Numbered from the stretch's first letter, positions 1 to 8,552 are shown. The stretch is DNA of 64,000 bases from Bacteriovorax sp. PP10 (GCF_035013165.1 NZ_JAYGJQ010000001.1:372001-436000); one strand, 5' to 3'. The notes: a model not told the origin generated them from the letters alone. Numbers and translations are program-made.

Positions 1-416
1 AATTGAATATCACTCTCGATAAAGCTGCCTTATATCTCATCGCTGCTTGCGCGCGTGGAACACCAAGAATTGCCAATAGAATATTGAGACGCGTTCGCGA
101 CTTCGCACTAGTGAAAGGCGAAAGCAAAATTTCAGAAGAGTCTGTTAAAAAATCTTTATCCCTGATGGAAATCGACTCATACGGATTAGACCGTATGGAT
201 AGAAAAATCCTTCAAGTTATCGAAGACTATTACAAGGGCGGACCTGTTGGGATTGAAACGCTGTGTGCGACCTTAGCAGAAGACCGCACAACAATCGAAG
301 ACGTCTATGAACCTTATCTTTTAAAAGAAGGATTTCTCCTTAGAACGCCTAGAGGAAGAGAGATCAGTCAGAAATCAAAAGAACATTTAGTAAAAATGAA
401 AACTGACTTAATGTAG
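1..416 (+). CDS. ruvB: RuvB, Holliday junction branch-migration ATPase (C-terminal part only)
   Basis: The gene enters from the left edge; only about the last 137 residues are present, so the Walker motifs are missing. What remains is the end of the AAA+ small domain (GTPRIANRILRRVRD, where the family arginine finger/sensor 2 region lies) followed by the C-terminal winged helix that binds DNA, with the family motif GLDRMDRKIL and the ending LLRTPRGR. In the family RuvB forms hexamers that pump DNA through RuvA-bound four-way junctions during recombinational repair. The stop codon directly abuts the stop codon of the convergent thioesterase gene with no spacer and no terminator seen between them. 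Confidence 0.95.
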   Translation, partial: LNITLDKAALYLIAACARGTPRIANRILRRVRDFALVKGESKISEESVKKSLSLMEIDSYGLDRMDRKILQVIEDYYKGGPVGIETLCATLAEDRTTIEDVYEPYLLKEGFLLRTPRGREISQKSKEHLVKMKTDLM

Positions 417-848
417 TTATTTTTTATTAACGATGGCCATGATGATTTTTGAATCACAGATCAATTTGTTTTCATCATTGAAGATTTCAATTCTCCACGT
501 TTGAGAACTTCTTCCCATGTAAATCATCTTGGCAACACCACGGACATGACCTTTAGTTGCTGAACGAAGGTGAGTCGCTTCAATGTGCTGACCTACTGCC
601 ATTTTTTCTTTTGTATCAATAACCATATTGGCAGCTACACTTCCAAGTGTTTCAGCAAGTACGCAAGAGGCCCCGCCGTGTAGAAGGCGAGCAGGTTGAA
701 ATGTTCTTTCGTCAACTGGCATAGTCCCTTCAAGAGTATCGTCGCCAATTTTTGTCAGCTCGATTCCCAAGTGAGAAACCATTGTGTTTAGGCTCATTTT
801 GCTTAATTGTACTAGAGAGACGTCTTTGTTAAACCAGATTGAACTCAT
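417..848 (-). CDS. Hotdog-fold acyl-CoA thioesterase, YdiI/MenI-like
   Basis: A 143-residue single hotdog domain closely resembling E. coli YdiI/MenI and EntH. The signature LLHGGASCVLAETLGS spans about residues 55-70; E66 sits where the catalytic glutamate of YdiI lies, and GDDTLEGTMPVDERT upstream is also family-typical. Such enzymes hydrolyse acyl- or aroyl-CoA, including 1,4-dihydroxy-2-naphthoyl-CoA in menaquinone synthesis, but the substrate cannot be read from the sequence and no menaquinone gene lies nearby. It is a cytoplasmic enzyme without a signal peptide. It ends exactly against the convergent ruvB stop, and its start lies 9 bases from the stop of the reverse-strand envelope gene upstream, so the two reverse genes may be cotranscribed. 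Confidence 0.85.
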   Translation of the reverse strand: MSSIWFNKDVSLVQLSKMSLNTMVSHLGIELTKIGDDTLEGTMPVDERTFQPARLLHGGASCVLAETLGSVAANMVIDTKEKMAVGQHIEATHLRSATKGHVRGVAKMIYMGRSSQTWRIEIFNDENKLICDSKIIMAIVNKK

Positions 849-857
849 AAATTTTCC

Positions 858-1880
858 TTAAAAAATGACAAAGCCGATTCCCACACCAATACGATTGATG
901 GTCAGCTTCGTTGGCCCTTCAAGCATATGACGTTTATAAAGCAAATGGTAGGTAAATTGAGTTTCACCTTTCACACTTGCAAACAATGTAAAACGTTGTC
1001 CATCAAATTTATCTTCTGGTCTAGATGACGTTGTATCAGATTTTAGTGACTGCGAAATACTAGATTTCAAAAGTAACTTATAGTCGCGCACAAAAAACGT
1101 ACGGGCGACTCCGGCAGTGGCATAAAATATTTTATTCTGATTTAAAGCAAGCGTTTCACCATCGATAAAATCATTCGTATTAAAAGTAGAGAATTGTTCA
1201 TAATCAGCACCGCCATAAAAAGAAAGTGCATGCCATGCGGTTAGTTGTTGATAATAAAGATTGAATCCAATTTCTGCTTTTGTTTCAAGCTCACCTGCTG
1301 TCACATTATCACCACTGAGTTTTGAAGAGCGAAGACTCGACCAATAAAAACTCGAGTTAATCATACGGTTTGTTTTATCCAGCAAAACAGTGGTTCCAAG
1401 TCCTAGAGAGAAAGGAGAGTTTTGAGTACTCTTGATACTTCCTTCCTGAGTTTTAATCTGTTCCTGGAAATCCCCGACAGAAGCGGTATACATCGCAAAG
1501 AGAGTGTAGTTCTTATTTCCAAGAGGAGTTTCTGAATCTGAATTCAAAACATTGTAATTTGTCCCTCTGGTAAGTTTGGGAGCATAGGGATACGAGATGT
1601 AACTCGGATATGGGTACTCGATATAAATATTACTAAAAACGGGAATTGGATTCCAGGAATTGATCTGAGGATTCCACTGAACTAAATCTTTCTTAAAGTC
1701 CTCAATCCTCTTATTGTACTTAGCTTGATATTTGGGAATCAGTTTGGTTGCCACACTATCAAGTGTCTCTTTCCCCTTGATCATATACACGTCAGGTGTG
1801 CTTTCTGACTGAGCAAATACCTGAGGAGTGGCAAAAGAAAGTAGTAATACCGCGAGTATGCTTGTTGTAAATGTATTCAT
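858..1880 (-). CDS. Secreted protein with LysM-like N-terminus and predicted outer-membrane barrel
   Basis: A 340-residue protein with a clear signal peptide (hydrophobic residues 6-20, likely cleavage after VFAQ near residue 24). Residues about 30-85 (YMIKGKETLDSVATKL onward, then QWNPQINSWNPIPVFSNIYI) look like a degenerate LysM repeat: a start-up strand, an N-P-x-I pair and a closing strand. The remainder is rich in alternating aromatic/polar strands such as AEIGFNLYYQQL and HALSFYGGADYEQF, and the last residue is Phe, as in outer-membrane beta-barrels. A peptidoglycan-contacting outer-membrane protein is the inference; no named family was recognised. It diverges from the fibre-like lipoprotein gene across 158 bases that must hold both promoters. 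Confidence 0.6.
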   Translation of the reverse strand: MNTFTTSILAVLLLSFATPQVFAQSESTPDVYMIKGKETLDSVATKLIPKYQAKYNKRIEDFKKDLVQWNPQINSWNPIPVFSNIYIEYPYPSYISYPYAPKLTRGTNYNVLNSDSETPLGNKNYTLFAMYTASVGDFQEQIKTQEGSIKSTQNSPFSLGLGTTVLLDKTNRMINSSFYWSSLRSSKLSGDNVTAGELETKAEIGFNLYYQQLTAWHALSFYGGADYEQFSTFNTNDFIDGETLALNQNKIFYATAGVARTFFVRDYKLLLKSSISQSLKSDTTSSRPEDKFDGQRFTLFASVKGETQFTYHLLYKRHMLEGPTKLTINRIGVGIGFVIF

Positions 1881-2038
1881 TCTTCAATTCTAATGGAATT
1901 TTTTTTAATTGCACTAGGCGGGGATTACCTACTAATCGAGGCACTTTTTCCAATGAAAGTGATAATACCAAAATGTAACTTATCCTAATTTAGAAGCCGA
2001 TGAGGTAGTTAATAGAAGCGAGTTATAGTTAGATAAAT

Positions 2039-4585
2039 ATGAAACATCAGGTACTAATAGTCTTTTGTGTTTTGGCGATGTTCGGCTGTATAGTCGATAA
2101 AGGCGCAGTTTCAATTAGTGGAAAAAAGAAGGCCACAACCACTACTTCTCGAATTAACTCTGCCTCAATTTCTTCAGTTCAAATTATCAATAATCAATTA
2201 GTCATTACAGGGACAGGTCTTACGGCCGTAACTAATATTAAGGTTAGTGGAAATTCATTAAATAAAGATTTTAATATAGAATCTCAATCGGGCACTCAGA
2301 TCATTGCTAATTCATTAAGTGTCTTTTCATTTGATGTTTCCAAAGTTTTTAATCTTATTTTATCCGATGCCAATGCAAGTGCGACTTTTCCAATAGATTT
2401 TTCAATTTGTAATTCAACTTTAAATGGCAAAAGTTTTAATTGCTCAATCACGGCGATGGATAAGGATGTTTTATCTTATGATGCTGTCTCTGGAACATGG
2501 AAACCACGTGCCGCTACTGGAACAAATTATCTTGGAGCGTTTAATGCTTCAGCAAATCCTCCAGCACCTACACCATCTCCATTTCCGGCCTCAGGTTCAT
2601 ATTATATTGTAAGCGCTGACGGAATGATCGGTGCTACTTCATTTGTGACAGGTGACTGGCTTATTTCCAACGGAACTGCTTGGCAGAAGATTGGAAATTC
2701 TACATTGGTTACTTCAGTTTTCTCACGCACAGGAAATATTGTTGCTCAGGAAGGAGATTACGATCTTGATAAATTAACAGACGTTGATTTATCAGTGGCC
2801 CCAATCTCTGGTAAAGTTTTAAAATTCAATGGTACTCATTGGGTGGCCGCAGATGATCTTTCAGCTGGCGGAGCAGGTTCCGTTGTGACGGCTTCAATTG
2901 CAGACAGTGCAGTTACAGACGCAAAGATCGTAACAATTGCTGCCTCAAAAATTACCGGTACAATTAACAGTACACAAATTCTCGATGGAACAATTGTAAA
3001 CGCTGACATTAATGCAGCTGCTGCAATTGATTACTCGAAATTAAATATTCCTGCTGCTGCTATTCCTTATGCAAAACTAAATATCGCGAACGGTGATATT
3101 CCGTACGCAAAGTTAAATATTGCAAACGGAGAAATTCCGGCCGCAAAAATTTCAGGTCTTCCAGCAGCTACTGACATTTTAACAACGTCGATTATCAATA
3201 GTGATACGACTCATGCTCCTGATGCTGATTCTGTATTTGATGCTCTTTTAACAAAATTAAATCTCATCGGTGGCGGAACAATTTCTCTTGGAACAATTAA
3301 TGGAATACCTACTCCTTCTTTTGGCGATGATGTGGCCAATAAAAGTTATGTCGATACACAAATCCCTTCTGTCATCGCTGATTCACCTGGGATAAGTGTG
3401 TGGGTTCCGGCCAATTCGATATTCGCAATGAAAGTGTGTCCAGGAACGTGGACTGACGTCGGTGTAACTGGAGCAGGCCCAAATTCTGCAACCTGTGATG
3501 GTGTTACATGTAGAGTTTGCCAAAGCCCAGCAACGAAAGGCCTAATGCCAGCTAGCTCGGTTGTTCTGATGGAATCTTGCCCTTATGGATGGGCCCCATT
3601 GGGAATAGTGATAGGACCTGGTAGCGCAGGATTGAATTATACTTATCAATCTTGTCAGTCTCCGGGCACTGATTCAAAAATTCCTCAAAATGCAAAAGTT
3701 ATTATGAAAACATGTCCAACAGGATGGAGCGATCTCGCTATGTCTGGTGGCCCTTTGGCCGCGACTTGTTCAGGAACTAGTTGTCATGTTTGTGAAACAC
3801 CAGGAAACAATACGACTGCAAGAGGTATGGTCGGTGGTGCTGGGGGAGTGACTGGCACTGGAGGAGAAATTTTCATCAAAGCAGGTGCCGGAGGAACAAC
3901 ATCTGGGCCAGGTGGAGATGTGAACATTACATCAGGGGCCACGACAGAGGGAGTAGCAGCTGGAGCGATTAATTTAACTGGAGGTATTGGAGCAGGAGCG
4001 GCCAATGGTGGAAGTATTAAACTTTCCGCAGGTACAGCTAGTGGAACAGGTGCCCTTGGTACAATTCTTCTCAATCCAACTAATGCTGGTTTCGTCGGAA
4101 TAGGAACATTAACTCCAGCGTACACACTTGATGTTGTCGGTGGCGTAAACGCTTCAAGCGGATATACTTCAGTTTCAGACCGTAGACTAAAAAAGAATAT
4201 CGTCACAATCGATGATGCTTTAATAAAAGTTTTAGGACTTCGCGGAGTCGAATTCGATTGGAAGAAAAATGACGAACACGAAATCGGATTAATCGCCCAA
4301 GAAGTCGAGGCGATCGTGCCAACTTTTGTAAAAACCGGAACAAATGGTTTCAAGGCCGTTAAATACTCCAACATCGTCGCACTTCTTATTGAAGCAATGA
4401 AAACAGAGCACAAACAAGTTCAAAAAAATCTCTCGATGATGAATACAATGCAAACAACTCTCGAAGAGCACTCAAGAGAAATCGCTTCTCTTGAAGAAGA
4501 GAATGTTCACTTGAAAAAAGAGAATGCTGATATCAAAATTCGATTAAGTAGGCTGGAAAAGGTCATTCTCCAAATGAAACACTGA
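2039..4585 (+). CDS. Phage-tail-fibre-like lipoprotein with C-terminal S74 intramolecular chaperone
   Basis: An 848-residue mosaic protein. A lipoprotein signal with lipobox LAMFGC puts the acylated Cys at residue 17, implying a membrane anchor. Residues about 45-125 look like an IPT/Ig-type fold. Residues about 285-385 carry a fibre-like repeat (IPYAKLNIANG repeated, then AAKISGLP). Residues about 455-600 hold three related Cys-rich modules, two of them with a C-P-x-G-W core, followed by a Gly-rich stretch to about 690. The C-terminal region from SDRRLKKNI (Ser713) through IGLIAQEVE, ending in a coiled coil, is a peptidase S74/endosialidase-type chaperone, which in phages trimerises the fibre and cuts itself off at that Ser. 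The start is the ATG at 2039. A trimeric surface adhesin is inferred; comparable chimeric fibres are known in Bdellovibrio. Confidence 0.75.
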   Translation: MKHQVLIVFCVLAMFGCIVDKGAVSISGKKKATTTTSRINSASISSVQIINNQLVITGTGLTAVTNIKVSGNSLNKDFNIESQSGTQIIANSLSVFSFDVSKVFNLILSDANASATFPIDFSICNSTLNGKSFNCSITAMDKDVLSYDAVSGTWKPRAATGTNYLGAFNASANPPAPTPSPFPASGSYYIVSADGMIGATSFVTGDWLISNGTAWQKIGNSTLVTSVFSRTGNIVAQEGDYDLDKLTDVDLSVAPISGKVLKFNGTHWVAADDLSAGGAGSVVTASIADSAVTDAKIVTIAASKITGTINSTQILDGTIVNADINAAAAIDYSKLNIPAAAIPYAKLNIANGDIPYAKLNIANGEIPAAKISGLPAATDILTTSIINSDTTHAPDADSVFDALLTKLNLIGGGTISLGTINGIPTPSFGDDVANKSYVDTQIPSVIADSPGISVWVPANSIFAMKVCPGTWTDVGVTGAGPNSATCDGVTCRVCQSPATKGLMPASSVVLMESCPYGWAPLGIVIGPGSAGLNYTYQSCQSPGTDSKIPQNAKVIMKTCPTGWSDLAMSGGPLAATCSGTSCHVCETPGNNTTARGMVGGAGGVTGTGGEIFIKAGAGGTTSGPGGDVNITSGATTEGVAAGAINLTGGIGAGAANGGSIKLSAGTASGTGALGTILLNPTNAGFVGIGTLTPAYTLDVVGGVNASSGYTSVSDRRLKKNIVTIDDALIKVLGLRGVEFDWKKNDEHEIGLIAQEVEAIVPTFVKTGTNGFKAVKYSNIVALLIEAMKTEHKQVQKNLSMMNTMQTTLEEHSREIASLEEENVHLKKENADIKIRLSRLEKVILQMKH

Positions 4586-4636
4586 TTATTTCGAAGTAAC
4601 CTAAACATTGGCTAGACCTCTATCTGCCTAAAATTA

Positions 4637-4666
4637 TTGACAAATTTAGAACTAAACCAATCTAAA
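4637..4666 (+). promoter_or_regulatory. Candidate sigma-70-type promoter upstream of the lpxC leader
   Basis: A perfect -35 TTGACA (4637-4642) is followed after 18 bases by TCTAAA (4661-4666), a 4 of 6 match to the -10. If used, it would give a long lpxC leader containing the 4751-4772 hairpin. Confidence 0.35.
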
Positions 4667-4750
4667 TAACTCTTCTTTTATTGGAAATCTTTTCATAAGT
4701 TATGAATTTTCCCCTAGAAAAGACGAAAATAGAGTAATATAAGACTGCTC

Positions 4751-4786
4751 TTGTCGGGTATTGACCCGGCAAAGTTTTATTCTTCA
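4751..4786 (+). terminator. Hairpin with T-rich tail, likely terminator of the fibre-lipoprotein gene
   Basis: TTGTCGGGT (4751-4759) pairs with ACCCGGCAA (4764-4772) around an ATTG loop: 9 bp with one G-T pair. The tail AAGTTTTATTCTTC follows two bases later. It lies 166 bases after the fibre gene stop and 121 before lpxC. Confidence 0.55.
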
Positions 4787-4811
4787 GTCTAAGTCCCAAC
4801 GGAGTTATAAT
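4783..4811 (+). promoter_or_regulatory. Candidate lpxC promoter
   Basis: A perfect -10 TATAAT lies at 4806-4811, with a poor -35 (TTCAGT, 4783-4788) 17 bases upstream. It sits downstream of the hairpin and would start transcription about 75 bases before lpxC. Confidence 0.45.
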
Positions 4812-4892
4812 AGTTTGTAGTTGCCAAAAAATTGCGCGACCATTAAATTATGAGAACTATTAGAGAATTAGTGAAATAGGTAACCAAATATA

Positions 4893-5813
4893 ATGTTGAA
4901 CCAACGTACTATTGCCAAGAAATTTTCAGTTACTGGTATCGGTATCCATTCCGGGAAAAAAGTAACAATGACTCTGCACCCTGCAGAGGCAGACACTGGC
5001 ATTCAGTTTCAACGTACAGACATTCCTAACGCTCCAATTCTTCGCGCGACTGCCACGACAGTTGGTGCTACTGAAAACAATACGACAATTGGTGAAGGAC
5101 AAAACGCTGTTCACACTGTTGAGCATTTACTCTCAGCTTTTTATGGTTTCGGAATCGAAAACGTTTTTTGCGAAATCAACGGGCCCGAAGTTCCAATCAT
5201 GGATGGTTCAGGTGCATCTTTCGTTTTCCTTTTAAAGGAAACGGGAATTGTAACTCTTAACAAATCAAAAAAATTCTTAATCGTGCTTGAAAAAGTACGC
5301 GTTGAATTCGACGACAAGTGGGCGGAGATCGAACCTTCGTCAAAACTCATCATCGATTCAACAATTGTTTTCGCTCACCCGACAATCAAAACTCAAAACA
5401 AAGTTTTTGAATTCTCATGCGAAAACTACATCAATGAAATCGGCCGTGCCCGCACATTCGGTTTCGTAAAAGATGTTGATGCACTAAAAAGAAAAGGCTT
5501 AATTAAAGGTGGATCGTTAGATAACGCAATCGTTCTGGATGACTACAAGGTCATTAACCCAGAAGGTCTTCGTTTCGCTGACGAGTTCATTCGCCATAAA
5601 ATTCTAGACACAGTAGGCGATATCGCGCTTATGGGTTATGAAATCGCTGGTAAAATTACGACTTACAAGTCAGGTCACCACGTTCACAATCTTCTGTGCA
5701 GAAAGCTTCTCGCTACTCCTTCTGCCTTTGAGATTGTTTCAGCTGCATCGCTTGAACGCGAGACAGTAGAGGCATTCGCACTCCCCAGAGCACTACAACC
5801 GTCATTTCATTAG
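4893..5813 (+). CDS. lpxC: LpxC, UDP-3-O-acyl-N-acetylglucosamine deacetylase
   Basis: The 306-residue length matches the family. LpxC is the zinc amidase that removes acetate from UDP-3-O-acyl-GlcNAc, the committed step of lipid A synthesis in the cytoplasm. The zinc ligands are visible: H78 in AVHTVEHLLSAF, and H235 and D239 in RHKILDTVGDIALMG. The general acid/base His is H262 in KSGHHVH, and the family loop GPEVPIMDGSG is at 97-107. Its presence shows the cell makes lipid A, so it is Gram-negative. It stands alone, not in an lpx cluster; proS follows after 52 bases and may be cotranscribed. Confidence 0.97.
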   Translation: MLNQRTIAKKFSVTGIGIHSGKKVTMTLHPAEADTGIQFQRTDIPNAPILRATATTVGATENNTTIGEGQNAVHTVEHLLSAFYGFGIENVFCEINGPEVPIMDGSGASFVFLLKETGIVTLNKSKKFLIVLEKVRVEFDDKWAEIEPSSKLIIDSTIVFAHPTIKTQNKVFEFSCENYINEIGRARTFGFVKDVDALKRKGLIKGGSLDNAIVLDDYKVINPEGLRFADEFIRHKILDTVGDIALMGYEIAGKITTYKSGHHVHNLLCRKLLATPSAFEIVSAASLERETVEAFALPRALQPSFH

Positions 5814-5865
5814 TAAGTCGTTTGTAGTAACATCATTTTAATTTAATCTCACCAAAGGTATTCAT

Positions 5866-7584
5866 ATGAAACTTTCTCAAGGTTTTTGGCAAACGTATAA
5901 AGAAGTTCCAGCAGACGCTGAAATTGCTTCTCACCAATTAATGATTAGAACTGGTCTTATCCATAAGTCGGGTTCAGGTTTATATAACTATCTACCAATG
6001 GGTCTACGCTCAATTAGAAAAGTTGAAACTATCGTCCGCGAAGAATTAGATAAAATCGGATGTTTCGAAATCACAATGTCTGTCGTGACTCCAGGAGAGT
6101 TATGGCAAGAGACAGGTCGTTGGGACAAGATGGGCGGGCTTATGCTTCGCTTTAAAGATAAAAAAGGCGCTGACCTTTGTATCTCTCCAACTAACGAAGA
6201 GACTGTGACTGATATCTTCAGATCGACAATAAAATCTTATAAGCAGTTACCGGTTACACTTTATCAGATCAACACAAAATTCCGCGATGAAATTAGACCA
6301 CGTTTCGGTTTGATGAGAGGACGCGAATTCACAATGAAAGACGCTTACTCTTTCCACTTGGACAAAGCGAGCTTGGACGTTGGCTACCAGGCCATGTACG
6401 ACGCTTACACGGCGATCTTCACACGCCTTGGACTGGAATTCATTCCAGTTGAAGCAGACGGTGGAGCCATGGCCTCTGCAGATTCAAAAACTCACGAGTT
6501 CCAGGTTGTAGCAAACTCTGGTGAAGACTTAATCATTTACTCACAAGAAGCAAAATACGCTGCTAACATTGAAAAAGCTCAAACTAAAAAAGCTTCTGCT
6601 CCATACGACATGAACATTATTCCAATGAAAGAAGTGGAGACGATTAAAGCAGAAACAATCGATGCCGTAAGTAAGATGCTAGGATTAACATCAAACCAAA
6701 GCTTAAAATCGATGGTGTACACGGCAACAACTGGTGAAGTCTCAAAAATGATTCTTGCCATGGTTATTGGTGACGATTCAGTTAACGAAATCAAACTTCA
6801 AAACTTTTTAAAGTGCGATCACCTTGCTGCATCTTCTGAAGAAGAACTTAAAAAAGCAAAACTTTGGAAAGGCTATATCGGACCTGCTGGATTAGAAGAC
6901 CAACTAGAAATTATCTTCGACAACGAAGTAAATGTTGAAGCTTCATATGTTATCGGTGCCAATAAAAAAGACGCTCACGTAAGTGGATTTAATCCAAAAC
7001 GCGATATGAAAAAATTAACGATGGCAGACCTAAGACTTTCAAAAGCTGGCGACTTAACGATGGACGGAAAACACACTGTCGTTGAAAAACGCGGTATCGA
7101 AGTCGGTCACGTTTTCCAACTAGGTGACAAGTACACAAAAGCGATGAAAGTCGGTGTCCTTGATCAAAACGGAAAGCTAGCAACTCCATTAATGGGTTGT
7201 TACGGAATTGGAGTTACACGTGTTGTAGCTGCAGCGATTGAACAAAACCACGATGCCAATGGTATCGTCTGGCCAAAAGCAATCGCGCCATACGACGTTT
7301 ACTTCGCAACAATTGTGAAAGCTCCTGAGTTCGCCCAAATCGCCGACGATATCTACGGCGACATGAAAAAAGCTGGTTTAGAAGTTGTTTACGACGACAG
7401 AAACGTAGGCCCAGGAAACAAATTTAAAGACTCAGATCTTTTAGGATTGCCATACAGAGTAGTCTTAGGAGAAAGAGACTTTGGTGCTTCTGGCGAGTTA
7501 GAAGTGATCGAGAGAAAAACAGGAACAATTACGAAAGTAAAAAGAGAAGACCTGATTTCGACTTTAAAAAACCTTTTGAAATAG
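5866..7584 (+). CDS. proS: Prolyl-tRNA synthetase, bacterial type with editing domain
   Basis: A 572-residue class II aminoacyl-tRNA synthetase charging tRNA-Pro. Class II motif 2 is seen around residues 137-163 (FRDEIRPRFGLMRGREF) and motif 3 around 444-460 (GCYGIGVTRVVAA). The long middle section, roughly residues 225-400, is the INS editing domain of prokaryote-type ProRS that clears Ala-tRNA-Pro. The C-terminal anticodon-binding domain begins near IAPYDVYFATIV. The length is normal for the family. The rRNA methyltransferase gene starts 7 bases after the stop, so the two are very likely one transcript. Confidence 0.97.
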   Translation: MKLSQGFWQTYKEVPADAEIASHQLMIRTGLIHKSGSGLYNYLPMGLRSIRKVETIVREELDKIGCFEITMSVVTPGELWQETGRWDKMGGLMLRFKDKKGADLCISPTNEETVTDIFRSTIKSYKQLPVTLYQINTKFRDEIRPRFGLMRGREFTMKDAYSFHLDKASLDVGYQAMYDAYTAIFTRLGLEFIPVEADGGAMASADSKTHEFQVVANSGEDLIIYSQEAKYAANIEKAQTKKASAPYDMNIIPMKEVETIKAETIDAVSKMLGLTSNQSLKSMVYTATTGEVSKMILAMVIGDDSVNEIKLQNFLKCDHLAASSEEELKKAKLWKGYIGPAGLEDQLEIIFDNEVNVEASYVIGANKKDAHVSGFNPKRDMKKLTMADLRLSKAGDLTMDGKHTVVEKRGIEVGHVFQLGDKYTKAMKVGVLDQNGKLATPLMGCYGIGVTRVVAAAIEQNHDANGIVWPKAIAPYDVYFATIVKAPEFAQIADDIYGDMKKAGLEVVYDDRNVGPGNKFKDSDLLGLPYRVVLGERDFGASGELEVIERKTGTITKVKREDLISTLKNLLK

Positions 7585-7591
7585 GATCTAT

Positions 7592-8365
7592 ATGACAGAG
7601 ATAGAGCATGACATGATCGTTGGAATCCACAGCATTGCTGAGGCCATCAGAAATCCTGAGAGACAAATTTTTGAAATTGTCACAACGGATGAAGGCTTCC
7701 AGGAATTCAAAAAGCGCAGTGGACTCAAAGATTCTGAAATCCCTCTTACGAAAGTGAGATGGTTGGAAGGTCATGCTCTTCAAGAAGAAGCTAAAAAAAA
7801 TTACCGCGATCTTGAAATGGAATTCCAACGTGTGCCGAGTGGTATCTTCATGTTGGTAAGTCCGATTAATATTTGGGAACCAACTTGGATCTACCAACAA
7901 TTAGAAAGCAGAATCCCTATTAAAATCCTAGCTCTCGATCAGATTACAGATGCCCACAACGGCGCTGCAATCATGCGTACAGCAGCTTTCTACGGTGTAG
8001 ACGCTATTCTTATCTCAGCGAGAGGGAATTTCGGCCTAGGGCCTGGTTTTTCACGTATCGCTTCGGGTGCAACTGAACACGTAAAAATCGTTCGTTGTTC
8101 GGCCCTGCCAAAAACCATCACAAAAATAAAAGAATTGGGCGCAATCTGCATCGGTTTATCAGAACACGCGACCGCAGACCTTGGTTCAATCGACACAACA
8201 AAACCAATTTGTTTAGTTTTGGGTGCTGAAGATGTGGGAATGTCACACGCCGTCAGTCGCGTTGTAGACACGACAATTTCTTTTAAACCCGCAGGGAAAA
8301 TCAAATCTTTGAACGTGTCAGTTGCCGCTGCAATTGCCATGGAAAAAATATTTGGTGGAATTTAA
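7592..8365 (+). CDS. rlmB: SpoU-family 23S rRNA 2'-O-ribose methyltransferase, RlmB/TrmH-like
   Basis: A 257-residue protein with an N-terminal substrate-binding domain (IVGIHSIAEAIRNPERQIFEI) and a C-terminal SPOUT knot domain. SpoU motif 1 (NGAAIMRTAAFYG, with the catalytic Arg), motif 2 (LVLGAEDVGMS) and motif 3 (IKSLNVSVAAAIAM) are all present. RlmB methylates G2251 of 23S rRNA; the domain order fits RlmB better than tRNA-specific TrmH, but the exact nucleotide cannot be read from sequence. It is directly downstream of proS in an apparent two-gene unit and is followed by the tRNA-tuf operon promoter with no obvious terminator between. Confidence 0.85.
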   Translation: MTEIEHDMIVGIHSIAEAIRNPERQIFEIVTTDEGFQEFKKRSGLKDSEIPLTKVRWLEGHALQEEAKKNYRDLEMEFQRVPSGIFMLVSPINIWEPTWIYQQLESRIPIKILALDQITDAHNGAAIMRTAAFYGVDAILISARGNFGLGPGFSRIASGATEHVKIVRCSALPKTITKIKELGAICIGLSEHATADLGSIDTTKPICLVLGAEDVGMSHAVSRVVDTTISFKPAGKIKSLNVSVAAAIAMEKIFGGI

Positions 8366-8389
8366 TTTCAAAAAAAAGTAAAAAAAATA

Positions 8390-8418
8390 TTGCCATTAAA
8401 AGGCCGCTAGATTATAAA
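8390..8418 (+). promoter_or_regulatory. Candidate promoter of the tRNA-tuf cluster
   Basis: TTGCCA (8390-8395), a 17-base spacer and TATAAA (8413-8418): 5 of 6 matches in each box with ideal spacing. The predicted start is about 25 bases before the first tRNA. An A-rich tract lies just upstream and could act as an UP element. Confidence 0.6.
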
Positions 8419-8449
8419 TTACCCCTAGCATAGCGGTTAGATACTGTAC

Positions 8450-8525
8450 GCTGACTTAGCTCAGTTGGTAGAGCATCGGTTTTGTAAACCGACGGTCGTA
8501 GGTTCGATTCCTATAGTCAGCTCCA
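8450..8525 (+). tRNA. tRNA-Thr (anticodon TGT)
   Basis: A 76-base cloverleaf. Acceptor arms GCTGACT/AGTCAGC are fully paired, the discriminator is T, and CCA is encoded. The anticodon loop TTTGTAA gives TGT, which reads ACA/ACG. The D-loop (AGCTCAGTTGGTAGAGC) and T-loop (GTTCGATTC) are standard. First of four clustered tRNAs before tuf. Confidence 0.97.
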
Positions 8526-8552
8526 TCTATTTTTTCGTTAGTGTTGAAATGA

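Larger units (their letters stand above)
4586..4892. other. 307-base intergenic region between the fibre gene and lpxC
   Basis: No gene is seen here. It holds a TTGACA-containing promoter-like element, a 9-bp hairpin with a T-rich tail, and a perfect TATAAT further downstream (each listed separately), plus an AT-rich stretch just before lpxC. The lpxC start has only a weak purine stretch (ATAGGTA) upstream. Confidence 0.6.

Noticed and set aside
3784-4413. 209-residue open frame on the reverse strand
   Set aside because: Fully antisense to the fibre lipoprotein; Pro/Ala/Ile-rich low-complexity translation mirrors the Gly-rich forward repeats, and the forward S74 domain is clearly real.
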